Positions 8,489-16,946 of a stretch of 64,000 nucleotides of DNA are shown here, one piece after another. This DNA is from an uncultured Clostridium sp. Its GTDB lineage: Bacteria; Bacillota_I; Bacilli_A; RF39; UBA660. The notes under the pieces were generated by a model. The model made no database searches. It saw only the letters and a list, made by a program, of their open reading frames with translations, and had not been told where the DNA came from. A program made the position numbers and the translations under genes. Where the stretch lies: the NCBI GenBank assembly GCA_905199855.1, contig CAJKHY010000002.1, positions 15,105-79,104 of the forward strand, given 5' to 3'. The first letter of the stretch is position 1; the number at the start of each line of letters is the position of its first letter.

Positions 8489-8517
8489 AATATACCACAT
8501 TTGCATGATTTTTGCAA
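8489..8517 (-). promoter_or_regulatory. Candidate promoter of the ToxI-like RNA
   Basis: Minus strand: -35 TTGCAA (8512-8517), 17-nt spacer, -10 TATATT (8489-8494). Downstream, 8463-8485 forms an imperfect inverted repeat (GCACA...TGTGC) that could be an operator. A weaker alternative is TATAAT at 8447-8452 with a poor -35. Confidence 0.5.
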
Positions 8518-8584
8518 CTATTTTTTTATTTTTAATTTTTTAAAGATTAAAAGTTATCTAAGTTACATAAATAATTTATATAAA

Positions 8585-9523
8585 TTAAATACTTAAAAGT
8601 AAAAATTCCAACCCCACTTCTCCATTTACATTACCTAATTTAATATCTTTATCTAAATTAGCTAATTTTAAAATAATATCTAATATTTCCTTAACACTAT
8701 AACTATAACACATATTTCTAGCTAATTTAACAGGATAAGGATGTACCTCTAATTCTTTAGCTATTCTGTCATCACTATAACCATCACTTATTAATCTCTT
8801 AACTTGATATAATAAAATATATTTATTTGCAAGCATATTAATAATCATAATAGGATCACTTTCAAGTAAACATTCATGGTATAATCTTAACATCTTATTC
8901 TTATCCTTGTTCGTAATAGAATCCACTAAAGCAAATAAACTACTATCAATATTTTCGTTAATAAGTAAATTAATACTATTCTTATCTATTATCTTATCCT
9001 CTAATTTATATAACATCAATTTATCTAATTCATTATTTATAGAAGATAAGTTATTCCCTATTTTATTTAAAATCATTCTAGCTTCACTAATATTTATTTG
9101 ATAACCATTCTCTTTTAAATAAGATATTATATAATTAGTATCAACCTCTTTTTTATTTAAATTAATAATATTTCCTTTATCGCTCATTATCTTAGTAATC
9201 TTTTTTCTATTATCTATCTTATCACCAAGTAAAGTAAATATTAAATAAGACTTATCATTATAATTATTTAAATAACTAATAATCTTATCAGTATCAACCT
9301 CATTACTAGAAGTAAATATATTAGAATCATTTACTATAATTAACTTAGTATCACTAAAAAGATTAAAAGTATTAGCATCTTCTAAAATATTATCAATACT
9401 ATCTTCATTTAATGAATACTTAATAATACTATTTTTATCTATATTATTTTTTTTTATTATTTTATCTATTTCCTTATTTATTAAATATTCATCTAACCCA
9501 TATATTAAATAATTATTATTCAT
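8585..9523 (-). CDS. holA: DNA polymerase III subunit delta
   Basis: Clamp-loader delta subunit, which opens the beta clamp. The 312-residue length is near the family norm. The N-terminal YLIYGLDEYLINKEIDKII, the FSDTKLIIVNDSN segment and the C-terminal helical collar domain (HPYPVKLARNMCYSYSVKEI) match HolA. As usual for delta it lacks a functional Walker A motif. It overlaps the end of the upstream deacetylase gene by 8 nt. Ile/Asn/Asp/Lys content is very high, as in the rest of the window. Confidence 0.9.
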   Translation of the reverse strand: MNNNYLIYGLDEYLINKEIDKIIKKNNIDKNSIIKYSLNEDSIDNILEDANTFNLFSDTKLIIVNDSNIFTSSNEVDTDKIISYLNNYNDKSYLIFTLLGDKIDNRKKITKIMSDKGNIINLNKKEVDTNYIISYLKENGYQINISEARMILNKIGNNLSSINNELDKLMLYKLEDKIIDKNSINLLINENIDSSLFALVDSITNKDKNKMLRLYHECLLESDPIMIINMLANKYILLYQVKRLISDGYSDDRIAKELEVHPYPVKLARNMCYSYSVKEILDIILKLANLDKDIKLGNVNGEVGLEFLLLSI

Positions 9524-10550
9524 TACTTCCTCCTACATAACCATACCCTATCCCTAATTTAGGTTTAACTCCTTTATATTTAAATAACTCACTAACACTT
9601 ACAATTCTATAACCTTGCTTCTTTAATTCAGGTATAACCATCTCTACTGCGTTAGAAGTAGCCGTAAAAGTATCATGCATTAAAATTATATCACCATCAC
9701 TAACATATTTTAATATTTTATCCTTAATCTTATTAGAATTATGATATTTCCAATCTAAAGTATCTATATTCCATATAATAATCGGCATTGTACTAAGTTT
9801 CTTAATTCTTTTATTCATCGCCCCATAACTAGGTCTTAAAAACGTTGGCCTAATACCTGTTTTATTATAAATAGTCTCATTCGTTAAATCTATTTCCTTT
9901 AATATCTCTTTATCACTTAATTTAGTTAATTCCTTATGTGAATAAGTATGATTTCCTATATCCATACCATTTTTAACTAAAACATCTAAAGTCTTAGCAT
10001 ATTTCTCTATCTTATTTCCTACTAGGAAGAAAGTTGCTTTAGAATCATATTTAACTAAAGTATTAACTATTTTAATCGTATTATAACTAGGACCATCATC
10101 AAACGTAAAAGCCACCATCTTATCACTCTTTGTATAATTTAAAATATCATAATTATCTTCTTCAAAAACTCTTTTTTTAATAATATTATCTAGTTCATAA
10201 TTATAATTAATCTCATAAATATTTTCTTTAATAGTATTTAACTTAGTTACATATTCATAAAACTTAATAAAAATATTATTATCCTTAATATCATAATCAT
10301 AATCAATAAATAAATCACCAGTATCTAAAATAATAGTATTAATCCTTTCATTCAAATAATTATCTACATAATTATCTACCTTATCATTATTAAAATAAGG
10401 ATAATTTATCAAATATGAATAAGTATTATCTTCTTTTTTTATTATCTTATTAATAACATCATGCTTATTTCTTAAAGAACTAAATACAAACAAAAACAAT
10501 ATAATTAATACTAAAAATATAATTATTAATAAGTGTTTTTTCTTTATCAT
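9516..10550 (-). CDS. Polysaccharide (peptidoglycan-type) deacetylase, membrane-anchored
   Basis: Extracellular NodB-homology (CE4) deacetylase tethered by one N-terminal transmembrane helix (about residues 5-25). Residues 26-145 form a linker region resembling the DUF3298-type extension of Bacillus PdaC-like enzymes. The catalytic domain (about 150-330) has motif 1 FTFDDGPS with its two Asp residues, motif 2 HTYSH with both metal-binding His residues, motif 3 RPSYG, motif 4 WNIDTLDWK and motif 5 ILMHD, so it should be active. ATG 10550 is chosen because AGGTG lies 6 nt upstream; GTG 10559 is less likely. It is probably co-transcribed with gatCAB upstream and holA downstream. Confidence 0.9.
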   Translation of the reverse strand: MIKKKHLLIIIFLVLIILFLFVFSSLRNKHDVINKIIKKEDNTYSYLINYPYFNNDKVDNYVDNYLNERINTIILDTGDLFIDYDYDIKDNNIFIKFYEYVTKLNTIKENIYEINYNYELDNIIKKRVFEEDNYDILNYTKSDKMVAFTFDDGPSYNTIKIVNTLVKYDSKATFFLVGNKIEKYAKTLDVLVKNGMDIGNHTYSHKELTKLSDKEILKEIDLTNETIYNKTGIRPTFLRPSYGAMNKRIKKLSTMPIIIWNIDTLDWKYHNSNKIKDKILKYVSDGDIILMHDTFTATSNAVEMVIPELKKQGYRIVSVSELFKYKGVKPKLGIGYGYVGGSNE

Positions 10551-10591
10551 TATATTCACCTATCTAATTATATTTTTTTAGTATTTAGTTA

Positions 10592-12016
10592 TTATCTTTT
10601 TCCTAGTAAATCTTTAAATATTTTAGAAGTTATACTAGGATTAGCACTCCCCTTAGTCTCTTTCATTACTTGTCCAATAAAGAAATCTAAAACATTTCTT
10701 CCTTCTTTATATTTTAAAACCATATTAGGATTATTATCTATTATCTTATTAGCCATATTAATTAACTCCTCAGTATTATTCATACTAGTTATATTTAATT
10801 CACTTATTAAAGCAATTGGATCTTTTTCTTCTTCTAAAGCCTTAGTCAATACCTCTTTAGCCTGTTTAGAAGTGATATTACCATCTTCTACCTTCTTAAT
10901 AAGATTAACTAACATATCTGGTTTAACTGATATTTCTAAAATATTCTTATCACTCTTATTTAAATAAGATAAAATAACATTATTAAGTAAATTAACTAAA
11001 CTTTGTATATTCATACTAGAAGTTAATGCTTCTTCAAAATAATTAGAAATATCCTTATCTTTAGCTAACAAATTAGCATCCTTAAACGAAATATTATAAT
11101 TAGATACATACTTCTTAATTCTATCAAACTGTAACTCTATCTTATTAGCAAGAACTTCCTTGATTAATGATTCATCTATCTTAACATTAGGAATATTTGG
11201 TTCAATAAAATATTTATAATCAATTGCATCTTCCTTACTACGCATTGCTATTGTTGTCTTAGTAGAATCATCATATCTTCTTGTTTCTTGTTTTATTTCT
11301 ATACCTTGATTTAATAATTCTGTCTGTCTTTTAACTTCATATTCGATAGCCTCTTTTACTCCTGTAATAGAATTAACATTTTTAACTTCAACCTTAGTAC
11401 CTAATTTAATATCATTTTCCTTCATTAAAGAAACATTAACATCACATCTTATTTGCCCTTTGTCAATTCTAGCCTCAGCGACATCTAAATATAAAAATAA
11501 ATGCCTCAGATAATCTAAAAATGCTAAAGCCTCTTCCTTAGAATACATACACGGCTCTGTTACTATCTCAATAAGTGGTGTCCCACATCTATTATAATCA
11601 AGTAATGAAAAATCGCAGTAGTGATCAACACTAGCCGTATCTTCTTCTAAATGAATATCATGGATTAATATTTCTTTAACCTCTTCCCCTACATATATCT
11701 TAAACTTACCATTCGTGCCAAAAGGCATATGACTTTGAGTAATTTGATAACCCTTAGGTAAATCAGGATAAAAATAATTTTTTCTATCAAAAACTAACCT
11801 ACTAGCAAGTTCACAATTTAAATGTGATGCTAATAACAATGCTTCATAAACCGAATACTTATTTAAATTAGGTAATATTCCTGGCATTCCTAAATCAACG
11901 ACATTAACATTAGTATTAACTTCTTCACTATAAGCATTTCTTCCCTTAGAAAACACCTTACTTTTACTTTTTAACTCACAATGAACTTCTAATCCAATTA
12001 CTGTCTTATACATCAT
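10592..12016 (-). CDS. gatB: Asp/Glu-tRNA(Asn/Gln) amidotransferase subunit B
   Basis: Subunit B of the GatCAB transamidase that converts Glu-tRNA(Gln) and Asp-tRNA(Asn) to the amidated forms. It opens YKTVIGLEVHCELK, has the PDLPKGYQITQ motif, LLDYNRCGTPLIEIVTEP and the C-terminal YqeY-like domain ending in the conserved FFIGQVMKETKG region. Length of about 474 is normal. ATG 12016 (or the adjacent ATG 12013) is chosen because AAGGAGGG lies just upstream, inside the end of gatA, so the genes overlap by 11 nt. Confidence 0.97.
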   Translation of the reverse strand: MMYKTVIGLEVHCELKSKSKVFSKGRNAYSEEVNTNVNVVDLGMPGILPNLNKYSVYEALLLASHLNCELASRLVFDRKNYFYPDLPKGYQITQSHMPFGTNGKFKIYVGEEVKEILIHDIHLEEDTASVDHYCDFSLLDYNRCGTPLIEIVTEPCMYSKEEALAFLDYLRHLFLYLDVAEARIDKGQIRCDVNVSLMKENDIKLGTKVEVKNVNSITGVKEAIEYEVKRQTELLNQGIEIKQETRRYDDSTKTTIAMRSKEDAIDYKYFIEPNIPNVKIDESLIKEVLANKIELQFDRIKKYVSNYNISFKDANLLAKDKDISNYFEEALTSSMNIQSLVNLLNNVILSYLNKSDKNILEISVKPDMLVNLIKKVEDGNITSKQAKEVLTKALEEEKDPIALISELNITSMNNTEELINMANKIIDNNPNMVLKYKEGRNVLDFFIGQVMKETKGSANPSITSKIFKDLLGKR

Positions 12017-13460
12017 TATCCCTCCTTGCAATAATATCATGATTACCTAACTTATTAGAAATATGATAAGCCATATTTAATACCAAACTATCTTCTTTTG
12101 CTCTACCAGTTAGATTAATAGAAATAGGCATATTATTAACATAGCCACAAGGAATAGTAATTGAAGGAAATCCTCCAAAGTTACCTATTTGTAAGTGATT
12201 TTCTAAAATTAAGTATTCTTCCGTTAACTTATCACTAGCATCTTCTAATAAAGGTGCAACAGTCCCACATGCTGGTAAAATATATCCATCATATTTCTTA
12301 AATAAATCATTTATCTTATCAACAATTATCCTTCTCACACGACAAGCATTTAAAAATAACTTCTCTTGATTCTCCTTTTGTAAAACATAACTTCCAATAA
12401 CAAACCTTCTCTTTATTAACTCACTAAAACCCTTAGTCCTAGCATCAAATATCATATCATTAATATTATCCTTATCACTTCTAGGTCCATATAAAATACC
12501 AGTTAAATTAGCATTATTAGAAGTAGCCTCCGCACAAGAAATAATATTATAAGTAGGATATACTGCCTCGAGTAATTTTTTATCTATACTAACTTCTTCA
12601 ATAATAAAACCTAATTCCCTTAATTTATCTATATTTTCCTTAAAATTCTTAATTATCTCATCGGTTTCCTTATTATTTGTTTTAACATTAATTACCTCTT
12701 TAATATAAAATAATTTTCTTCCTTTTATCTCATTATCTAAATTATCTAAATAATTAATGTTATCGTCTTCTAAACTTGTCATATCATTTGTATCTTTACC
12801 TTTTAATACATCGGTAACTATTGCCACATCCTTAACATTTCTAGCAAATATTCCCACATGATCCAAAGAAGATGCAAAAGCAAATAAACCATATCTTGAA
12901 ATTCTACCATATGTAGGTTTAAAACCAACGACTCCAACGTATGAAGCTGGTTTTCTAACCGAATCTCCCGTATCAGATCCTAATGCAAAAGGAACAATGC
13001 CTGAAGCCACTGCATTAGCACTGCCAGAAGATGAGCCTCCAACCATCCTCTTTTTATCCCAAATATTTCTTACAACACCCGTATGGCATGTCGTTCCAGT
13101 TCCACCCATAGCAAGTTCATCCAAAGTGGTTTTTCCAACCAAAACACATCCTGCATCAATTAATTTTTGATATACAGTTGAATTATAAACTGGAATATAA
13201 TCTTTTAAAATATTAGAAGAAGCCGTAGTTAAAATATCCTTAGTAGAAAAATTATCTTTTAAAGCATAAGGAATACCGTTCAACAAACTATTCTTATTAG
13301 AGGAATGCTCTAACTTATCTAAAATAGTTACAAAATTATTATAATCTCCATTAAGTTTTATTGCTAATTCCCTTGAATTATTAAATAAATCCTCAATAGT
13401 AATTTCCTTATTATCCAGTAACTTCCTTAATTCCAAAACACTTAAATTATCATATCTCAT
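12006..13460 (-). CDS. gatA: Asp/Glu-tRNA(Asn/Gln) amidotransferase subunit A
   Basis: Amidase subunit that supplies ammonia to GatB. The amidase-signature region is intact: LKDNFSTKDILTTASS carries the catalytic Lys, MVGGSSSGSANAVASG the cis-Ser, and GSDTGDSVRKPASYVGVVG the nucleophilic Ser region, although the second position reads GDSVRKPA where most homologues have GGSIRQPA. Length of 484 is typical. It begins 1 nt after gatC and overlaps gatB. Confidence 0.97.
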   Translation of the reverse strand: MRYDNLSVLELRKLLDNKEITIEDLFNNSRELAIKLNGDYNNFVTILDKLEHSSNKNSLLNGIPYALKDNFSTKDILTTASSNILKDYIPVYNSTVYQKLIDAGCVLVGKTTLDELAMGGTGTTCHTGVVRNIWDKKRMVGGSSSGSANAVASGIVPFALGSDTGDSVRKPASYVGVVGFKPTYGRISRYGLFAFASSLDHVGIFARNVKDVAIVTDVLKGKDTNDMTSLEDDNINYLDNLDNEIKGRKLFYIKEVINVKTNNKETDEIIKNFKENIDKLRELGFIIEEVSIDKKLLEAVYPTYNIISCAEATSNNANLTGILYGPRSDKDNINDMIFDARTKGFSELIKRRFVIGSYVLQKENQEKLFLNACRVRRIIVDKINDLFKKYDGYILPACGTVAPLLEDASDKLTEEYLILENHLQIGNFGGFPSITIPCGYVNNMPISINLTGRAKEDSLVLNMAYHISNKLGNHDIIARRDNDV

Positions 13461-13748
13461 TTAAACCACCCTTGGTACCTTTACTTGATCATTTTCTATT
13501 TCCTTAGCATTTTTTAACACATCTTCCCTAGTTAATACCTCGATTAAATCATCACTTCTTAATTTAACTTCAATAGGAAAAGGCAAAACCATAGGTTCTA
13601 TCTTATCAATATTATCAAATTTAGATATAATATCCATCTGTTTTAAAACAACATCAAATTCCTTTAACAAAGTTTCATACTCCAAATCGTTCATATCAAA
13701 CATTAATTTATGAGCATAATCTTTTAAATCACTAATATTTATATTCAT
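13461..13748 (-). CDS. gatC: Asp/Glu-tRNA(Asn/Gln) amidotransferase subunit C
   Basis: Small belt subunit of GatCAB. The 95 residues show an N-terminal helix pair, the EPMVLPFPIEVKLRSD segment, and the C-terminal EIENDQVKVPRVV tail that anchors between A and B. ATG 13748 has GGAGGAG upstream. It is the first gene of the gatCAB-deacetylase-holA run. Confidence 0.95.
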   Translation of the reverse strand: MNINISDLKDYAHKLMFDMNDLEYETLLKEFDVVLKQMDIISKFDNIDKIEPMVLPFPIEVKLRSDDLIEVLTREDVLKNAKEIENDQVKVPRVV

Positions 13749-13772
13749 ACTCTCCTCCTTAATTACCCTAAT

Positions 13773-13801
13773 ATTGTATCATGTATAAATTAAGTTGTAA
13801 A
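13773..13801 (-). promoter_or_regulatory. gatCAB promoter
   Basis: Minus strand: TTTACA (13796-13801), 17-nt spacer, TACAAT (13773-13778), about 25 nt before gatC. Confidence 0.65.
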
Positions 13802-13882
13802 TTAATAATATTAAATTTAAGAAAATTTACTTTCATTCACAGTTACTCACGCGTTTTAATGCATTAGAACTCCTTTTAAACA

Positions 13883-13911
13883 TTTACTTTCTTATGATAG
13901 TATGCTAAAAT
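13883..13911 (+). promoter_or_regulatory. Promoter of the 13930 gene (extended -10)
   Basis: TTTACT (13883-13888), 17 nt, then TGC-TAAAAT (-10 at 13906-13911). The predicted start of transcription lies only about 12 nt before the ATG, so the ribosome site AAAGGAG would be at the very 5' end. Confidence 0.65.
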
Positions 13912-13929
13912 TACCTAAAGGAGATTTAT

Positions 13930-14970
13930 ATGGATAAAGAAAACAATATAGAAAAAGAAATAAATAAATTCTTAAAAAATTTCTTTAGTACCACTCATAA
14001 CGAAAACAAAATACTTCTTAACAACATAAAAAAAATTTATGTACTAATATCTTTTCTATGTAATAATTTAGAAAAATTAGATATAGAAACCAAAGATTTA
14101 AGAAATAGTACTAGAAAAGATTACATAGAAAAAACACAATTAATAAATGATTTTTATAAAAGCATAGGAATAAATTTTAAAGTAAATGATATTGAAAAAA
14201 ATGGAACAATAAATATTTTAGAAACAAATGAGCCCAAAGATGCTACTTCACAACTCACTTATGGCTACAATAATTATGTTCTTTGTGAAGAAAGAAGTTT
14301 TGATCCTAAAACCAAAGAAGTCATAACAACGTGTAGAAATTATCATAAATCTATAAATGTTTATAATAATGACTTATTAACCGATTCCATAATATGGGTT
14401 CATGAAATATCCCACTACAAAAATCAACCAGAAGAAAAAAGACATGAAGTAAATGATATCCTAACCGAATTAATCGCATACACCGAAGAGTTATTATATA
14501 TTGATTACTTAGAAAATATTGGTTATGAAGAAGAAGCAAAAATATTTAAGATAAATGAATATCAAACTTTTTATAATATCTTAAACTCTAGTTACTACAT
14601 AATAAGAATAATTCTTCTTTATTATCTTTTAGGAAGTGTTTCTAAAGAAAACTATTTATTATTATATAAAGAAGACAAAAACTATAATAAAGCACTAGAG
14701 TTATTTAATAAAAGGAAAAATGATATAAGATTATGTTATCATTATTCTATTGCTATAATCTCTTTATATAATTATATAGAATATAAAAAGGATACAAACT
14801 TCTTAGAAAACATAAAAAGATTAAACAAAGAAATAATGACAGATATATCATTAGAAGATGTTTTAAAAATAATTAATCTAAAACCAGATAAAGAATCATT
14901 AAATAAAATATTAGATAGAATTAATATATATAAAAATAGTCTTTTAGATGAAAAGAAAAAGATAAAATAA
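13930..14970 (+). CDS. Orphan HExxH metalloprotein (predicted zinc peptidase), 346 aa
   Basis: I cannot assign this protein to a named family. It has no signal peptide. After a helical N-terminal third, residues 158-162 read HEISH in the context IIWVHEISHYKN, and LTELIAYTEE with Glu 180 follows 17 residues later, a gluzincin-like spacing for a third zinc ligand. The C-terminal half is helical and rich in Tyr, Lys and Asn. It is monocistronic: its own extended -10 promoter lies upstream and a strong terminator follows at 14982. Cytosolic peptidase activity is inferred from the motif only. Confidence 0.75.
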   Translation: MDKENNIEKEINKFLKNFFSTTHNENKILLNNIKKIYVLISFLCNNLEKLDIETKDLRNSTRKDYIEKTQLINDFYKSIGINFKVNDIEKNGTINILETNEPKDATSQLTYGYNNYVLCEERSFDPKTKEVITTCRNYHKSINVYNNDLLTDSIIWVHEISHYKNQPEEKRHEVNDILTELIAYTEELLYIDYLENIGYEEEAKIFKINEYQTFYNILNSSYYIIRIILLYYLLGSVSKENYLLLYKEDKNYNKALELFNKRKNDIRLCYHYSIAIISLYNYIEYKKDTNFLENIKRLNKEIMTDISLEDVLKIINLKPDKESLNKILDRINIYKNSLLDEKKKIK

Positions 14971-14981
14971 TAACTACATAT

Positions 14982-15010
14982 GAGACAATATTATGATATT
15001 GTCTCTTTTT
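14982..15010 (+). terminator. Intrinsic terminator after the HExxH gene
   Basis: A 10-bp perfect stem GAGACAATAT / ATATTGTCTC with a 4-nt loop, followed by TTTTTA. Confidence 0.9.
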
Positions 15011-15033
15011 ATTTTAATATTACAACTTACTAC

Positions 15034-15063
15034 TTGACAATGCATAGTAGTCGGTTATATAAT
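15034..15063 (+). promoter_or_regulatory. padR operon promoter
   Basis: TTGACA (15034-15039), 18-nt spacer, TATAAT (15058-15063). PadR regulators of this type usually repress their own operon, so an operator is expected to overlap this promoter; I could not define it. Confidence 0.75.
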
Positions 15064-15081
15064 ATAGATGAAAGGAGAATT

Positions 15082-15411
15082 ATGGATACTCAATTTAAAA
15101 AAGGTGTATTAGAATTAATTGTATTAAGCCTAGTAAAAGAACAAGATATATATGGATATGAGTTAGTTCAACAAGTTAGCAAGATTATTGATGTTAACGA
15201 AGGGACAATATATCCCCTTTTAAAAAGATTAACTAATGAATTTTACTTTGAAACATATTATCAAGAGTCCAGTGGTGGGCCTGCTAGAAAATACTACACT
15301 ATTACAGATAAAGGAATAGTTAGATATAATGAATTATATAATAGTTGGAAATTATTTAATAAGAAAGTAAATGATTTTTTAGAAAGTGGTGAAAAAAATG
15401 AAAAAAAATGA
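15082..15411 (+). CDS. PadR-family transcriptional regulator
   Basis: Winged-helix repressor of about 109 residues. The start is ATG 15082 (MDTQFKKGVLELIVL) with GAAAGGAG upstream; an ATG at 14980 would run through the previous terminator and the promoter. Family motifs are the N-terminal KGVLELIVLSLV helix, YGYELVQQV, the recognition region EGTIYPLLKRL, and the wing SGGPARKYYTITDKG. It overlaps the next gene, and the trio PadR / HAAS-domain protein / small membrane protein is a familiar autoregulated membrane-stress or envelope module in Bacillota. Confidence 0.93.
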   Translation: MDTQFKKGVLELIVLSLVKEQDIYGYELVQQVSKIIDVNEGTIYPLLKRLTNEFYFETYYQESSGGPARKYYTITDKGIVRYNELYNSWKLFNKKVNDFLESGEKNEKK

Positions 15412-16252
15412 GTTTTTTAACGAATTAAGAAAGAAATTAAAAATTTTAAAAAAAGAAGAAGTAGAAGATATTATCAGAGAATATGAAGATAATATCAATG
15501 AAAAGATAAAAAATGGTTATAGTGAGGAAGATGCCATTAAAAGCTTTGGAAACATCGATGAATTATGTAATGAAATACTTGATGCTTACAAAATATCTTA
15601 TGAAAATACCAATAGTTTTGAAGATGTAGTCAGTAATTATGTCAGCAAGATATCTAATTGGCTTAAAGATATTATATCTAATTTTAGTAATCATACTGCC
15701 GAAGAAATATTAAATATAATCTTCAAAGTTTTTGCTATCATCATTCTAATATTTATTTTAAGATTACCCTACTACTTAATACTAGGTATTGGACATATGA
15801 TTTTAGAAATATTTCCTAGTCCTATAGATGATATATTAACCTTTCTATGGACTCTAGTGCTAGAAATATCTTATATTATTATTGCTATTATGATGTTTAT
15901 GAGTATATTTAAAAAGAATAAAAAAGAAAAGAAAATAAAAATTAAAGAAGATAAACCTGTTTTTGAAAATGTTAAAGTTAAAAACAAAAAAGAAACAACT
16001 AACGATAATAGTATTCTAAAATTCTTTATATCATTTGGAATATTTGTAGCAAAGGTATTCTCTATCTTCTTAGTAGCCCCATTGGTATTATTGCTAATAT
16101 TTGCTTTAATATGTTTAGGCTTAGTAATTAGTTTTATCTTTGATAGTGTATTTCTTTTAGGACCAATAATTACTATTTTAGGTTTTGTTATCTTTCTAAT
16201 TTCAATAATAATGTTTATTGTAAAATATATATTTAAAAGAGAGGTTAAATAA
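15398..16252 (+). CDS. HAAS (DUF1700) domain membrane protein
   Basis: Partner protein of a PadR regulator. The N-terminal HAAS/DUF1700 domain (about 1-65) reads MKKNEFFNELRKKLK and GYSEEDAIKSFGNIDEL. It is followed by membrane segments near residues 103-130, 140-165, 205-240 and 245-275. ATG 15398 is preferred to GTG 15386 because the GTGGTG at 15386-15391 serves as its ribosome site, 7 nt away. It overlaps padR by 14 nt and precedes the next gene by 2 nt. Confidence 0.85.
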   Translation: MKKNEFFNELRKKLKILKKEEVEDIIREYEDNINEKIKNGYSEEDAIKSFGNIDELCNEILDAYKISYENTNSFEDVVSNYVSKISNWLKDIISNFSNHTAEEILNIIFKVFAIIILIFILRLPYYLILGIGHMILEIFPSPIDDILTFLWTLVLEISYIIIAIMMFMSIFKKNKKEKKIKIKEDKPVFENVKVKNKKETTNDNSILKFFISFGIFVAKVFSIFLVAPLVLLLIFALICLGLVISFIFDSVFLLGPIITILGFVIFLISIIMFIVKYIFKREVK

Positions 16253-16254
16253 AT

Positions 16255-16704
16255 ATGAAAAAAATTTTAATTAGTATGTTAATTAGTATGATTCTAATTG
16301 GTTTAGGAATTGGTATTAGTATATTTGAATTCATGCAATGTAATTATTTAGATAACGTTCCTAATCAATATGAAAAAAACATTGAAGAGATAAATACTGA
16401 TACAGATAAGTTTAATAATATTGTTATTTATAATTCCAGTTATGGAATTGATAAAGTTATTGATGATAATATCGATGGAATTAAAGTTGTTGTTAGTTAT
16501 TATCCTGATTATATGAAATATAATTATCATATAGTGGATAATTGCTTATACATAGATATGGAAAATATCTATAACATCAATAATAGTTATAAAATAGTTA
16601 AAAAAATGATAAATGATAAAGAATTCTTTAATCTAAATAAATTAGAAAATATTGACATCACCATTTATGGTAAAAGTGAAGTTTTAGAAAAATTAAGCAT
16701 ATAA
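16255..16704 (+). CDS. Small membrane-anchored protein of the PadR operon, 149 aa
   Basis: One N-terminal transmembrane helix or signal anchor (about 4-26) and a roughly 120-residue extracellular domain rich in Asn, Asp, Ile and Tyr with alternating beta-type pattern (VIYNSSYGIDKV, IKVVVSYYPDYM, DITIYGKSEVLEKL). This position in PadR-DUF1700 operons is often filled by a DUF4097 beta-repeat protein; this one is shorter and I can only say it is compatible. A terminator follows. Confidence 0.7.
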   Translation: MKKILISMLISMILIGLGIGISIFEFMQCNYLDNVPNQYEKNIEEINTDTDKFNNIVIYNSSYGIDKVIDDNIDGIKVVVSYYPDYMKYNYHIVDNCLYIDMENIYNINNSYKIVKKMINDKEFFNLNKLENIDITIYGKSEVLEKLSI

Positions 16705-16708
16705 AAAG

Positions 16709-16757
16709 GAATCAATTGATGTGAACCTCAAAGGGGAAACATCAAAATGATTCTTTT
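16709..16757 (+). terminator. Terminator of the padR operon
   Basis: GAATCA / TGATTC outer stem and TTGATGT / ACATCAA inner stem with a 16-nt loop, followed by TTTTTTA. Confidence 0.75.
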
Positions 16758-16783
16758 TTACTTTCTCCAAGTTATATTATTAA

Positions 16784-16855
16784 TTATTTAAATCCCTCTT
16801 CTTCTAAAGCTATGCCTATTGAATAAATATTATGCATTGTTCCACTTAATCCTAT
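16784..16855 (-). pseudogene. Short C-terminal coding remnant (unidentified)
   Basis: Between the padR operon and the DUF1015 gene one minus-strand frame reads IGLSGTMHNIYSIGIALEEE then GFK and a stop. It is preceded by an in-frame stop and has no start codon. The residue composition looks like the end of a real protein, not random AT-rich sequence, but no family can be named from 23 residues. Confidence 0.3.
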
Positions 16856-16921
16856 CTAAATTTGTATCTACATTTGTTTTAACATTAATATTTAAATAAG
16901 TAAAATTAATTTGACATAAAC

Positions 16922-16943
16922 AAAAAAAAACTAGAAAACTAGT
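16922..16943 (-). terminator. Terminator after the DUF1015 gene
   Basis: Minus strand: ACTAG / CTAGT stem with a TTTT loop followed by nine Ts, directly after the stop codon. Confidence 0.8.
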
Positions 16944-16946
16944 CTT

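Noticed and set aside
10533..10967. 144-codon plus-strand frame over the gatB 3' end
   Set aside because: Antisense shadow of gatB and the deacetylase start; Leu/Ser/Ile-rich composition is typical of reverse-complemented AT-rich genes.
16869..16925. TTGACA near 16911 as a plus-strand promoter
   Set aside because: No -10 follows at proper spacing and the next gene is on the other strand, converging on this point.
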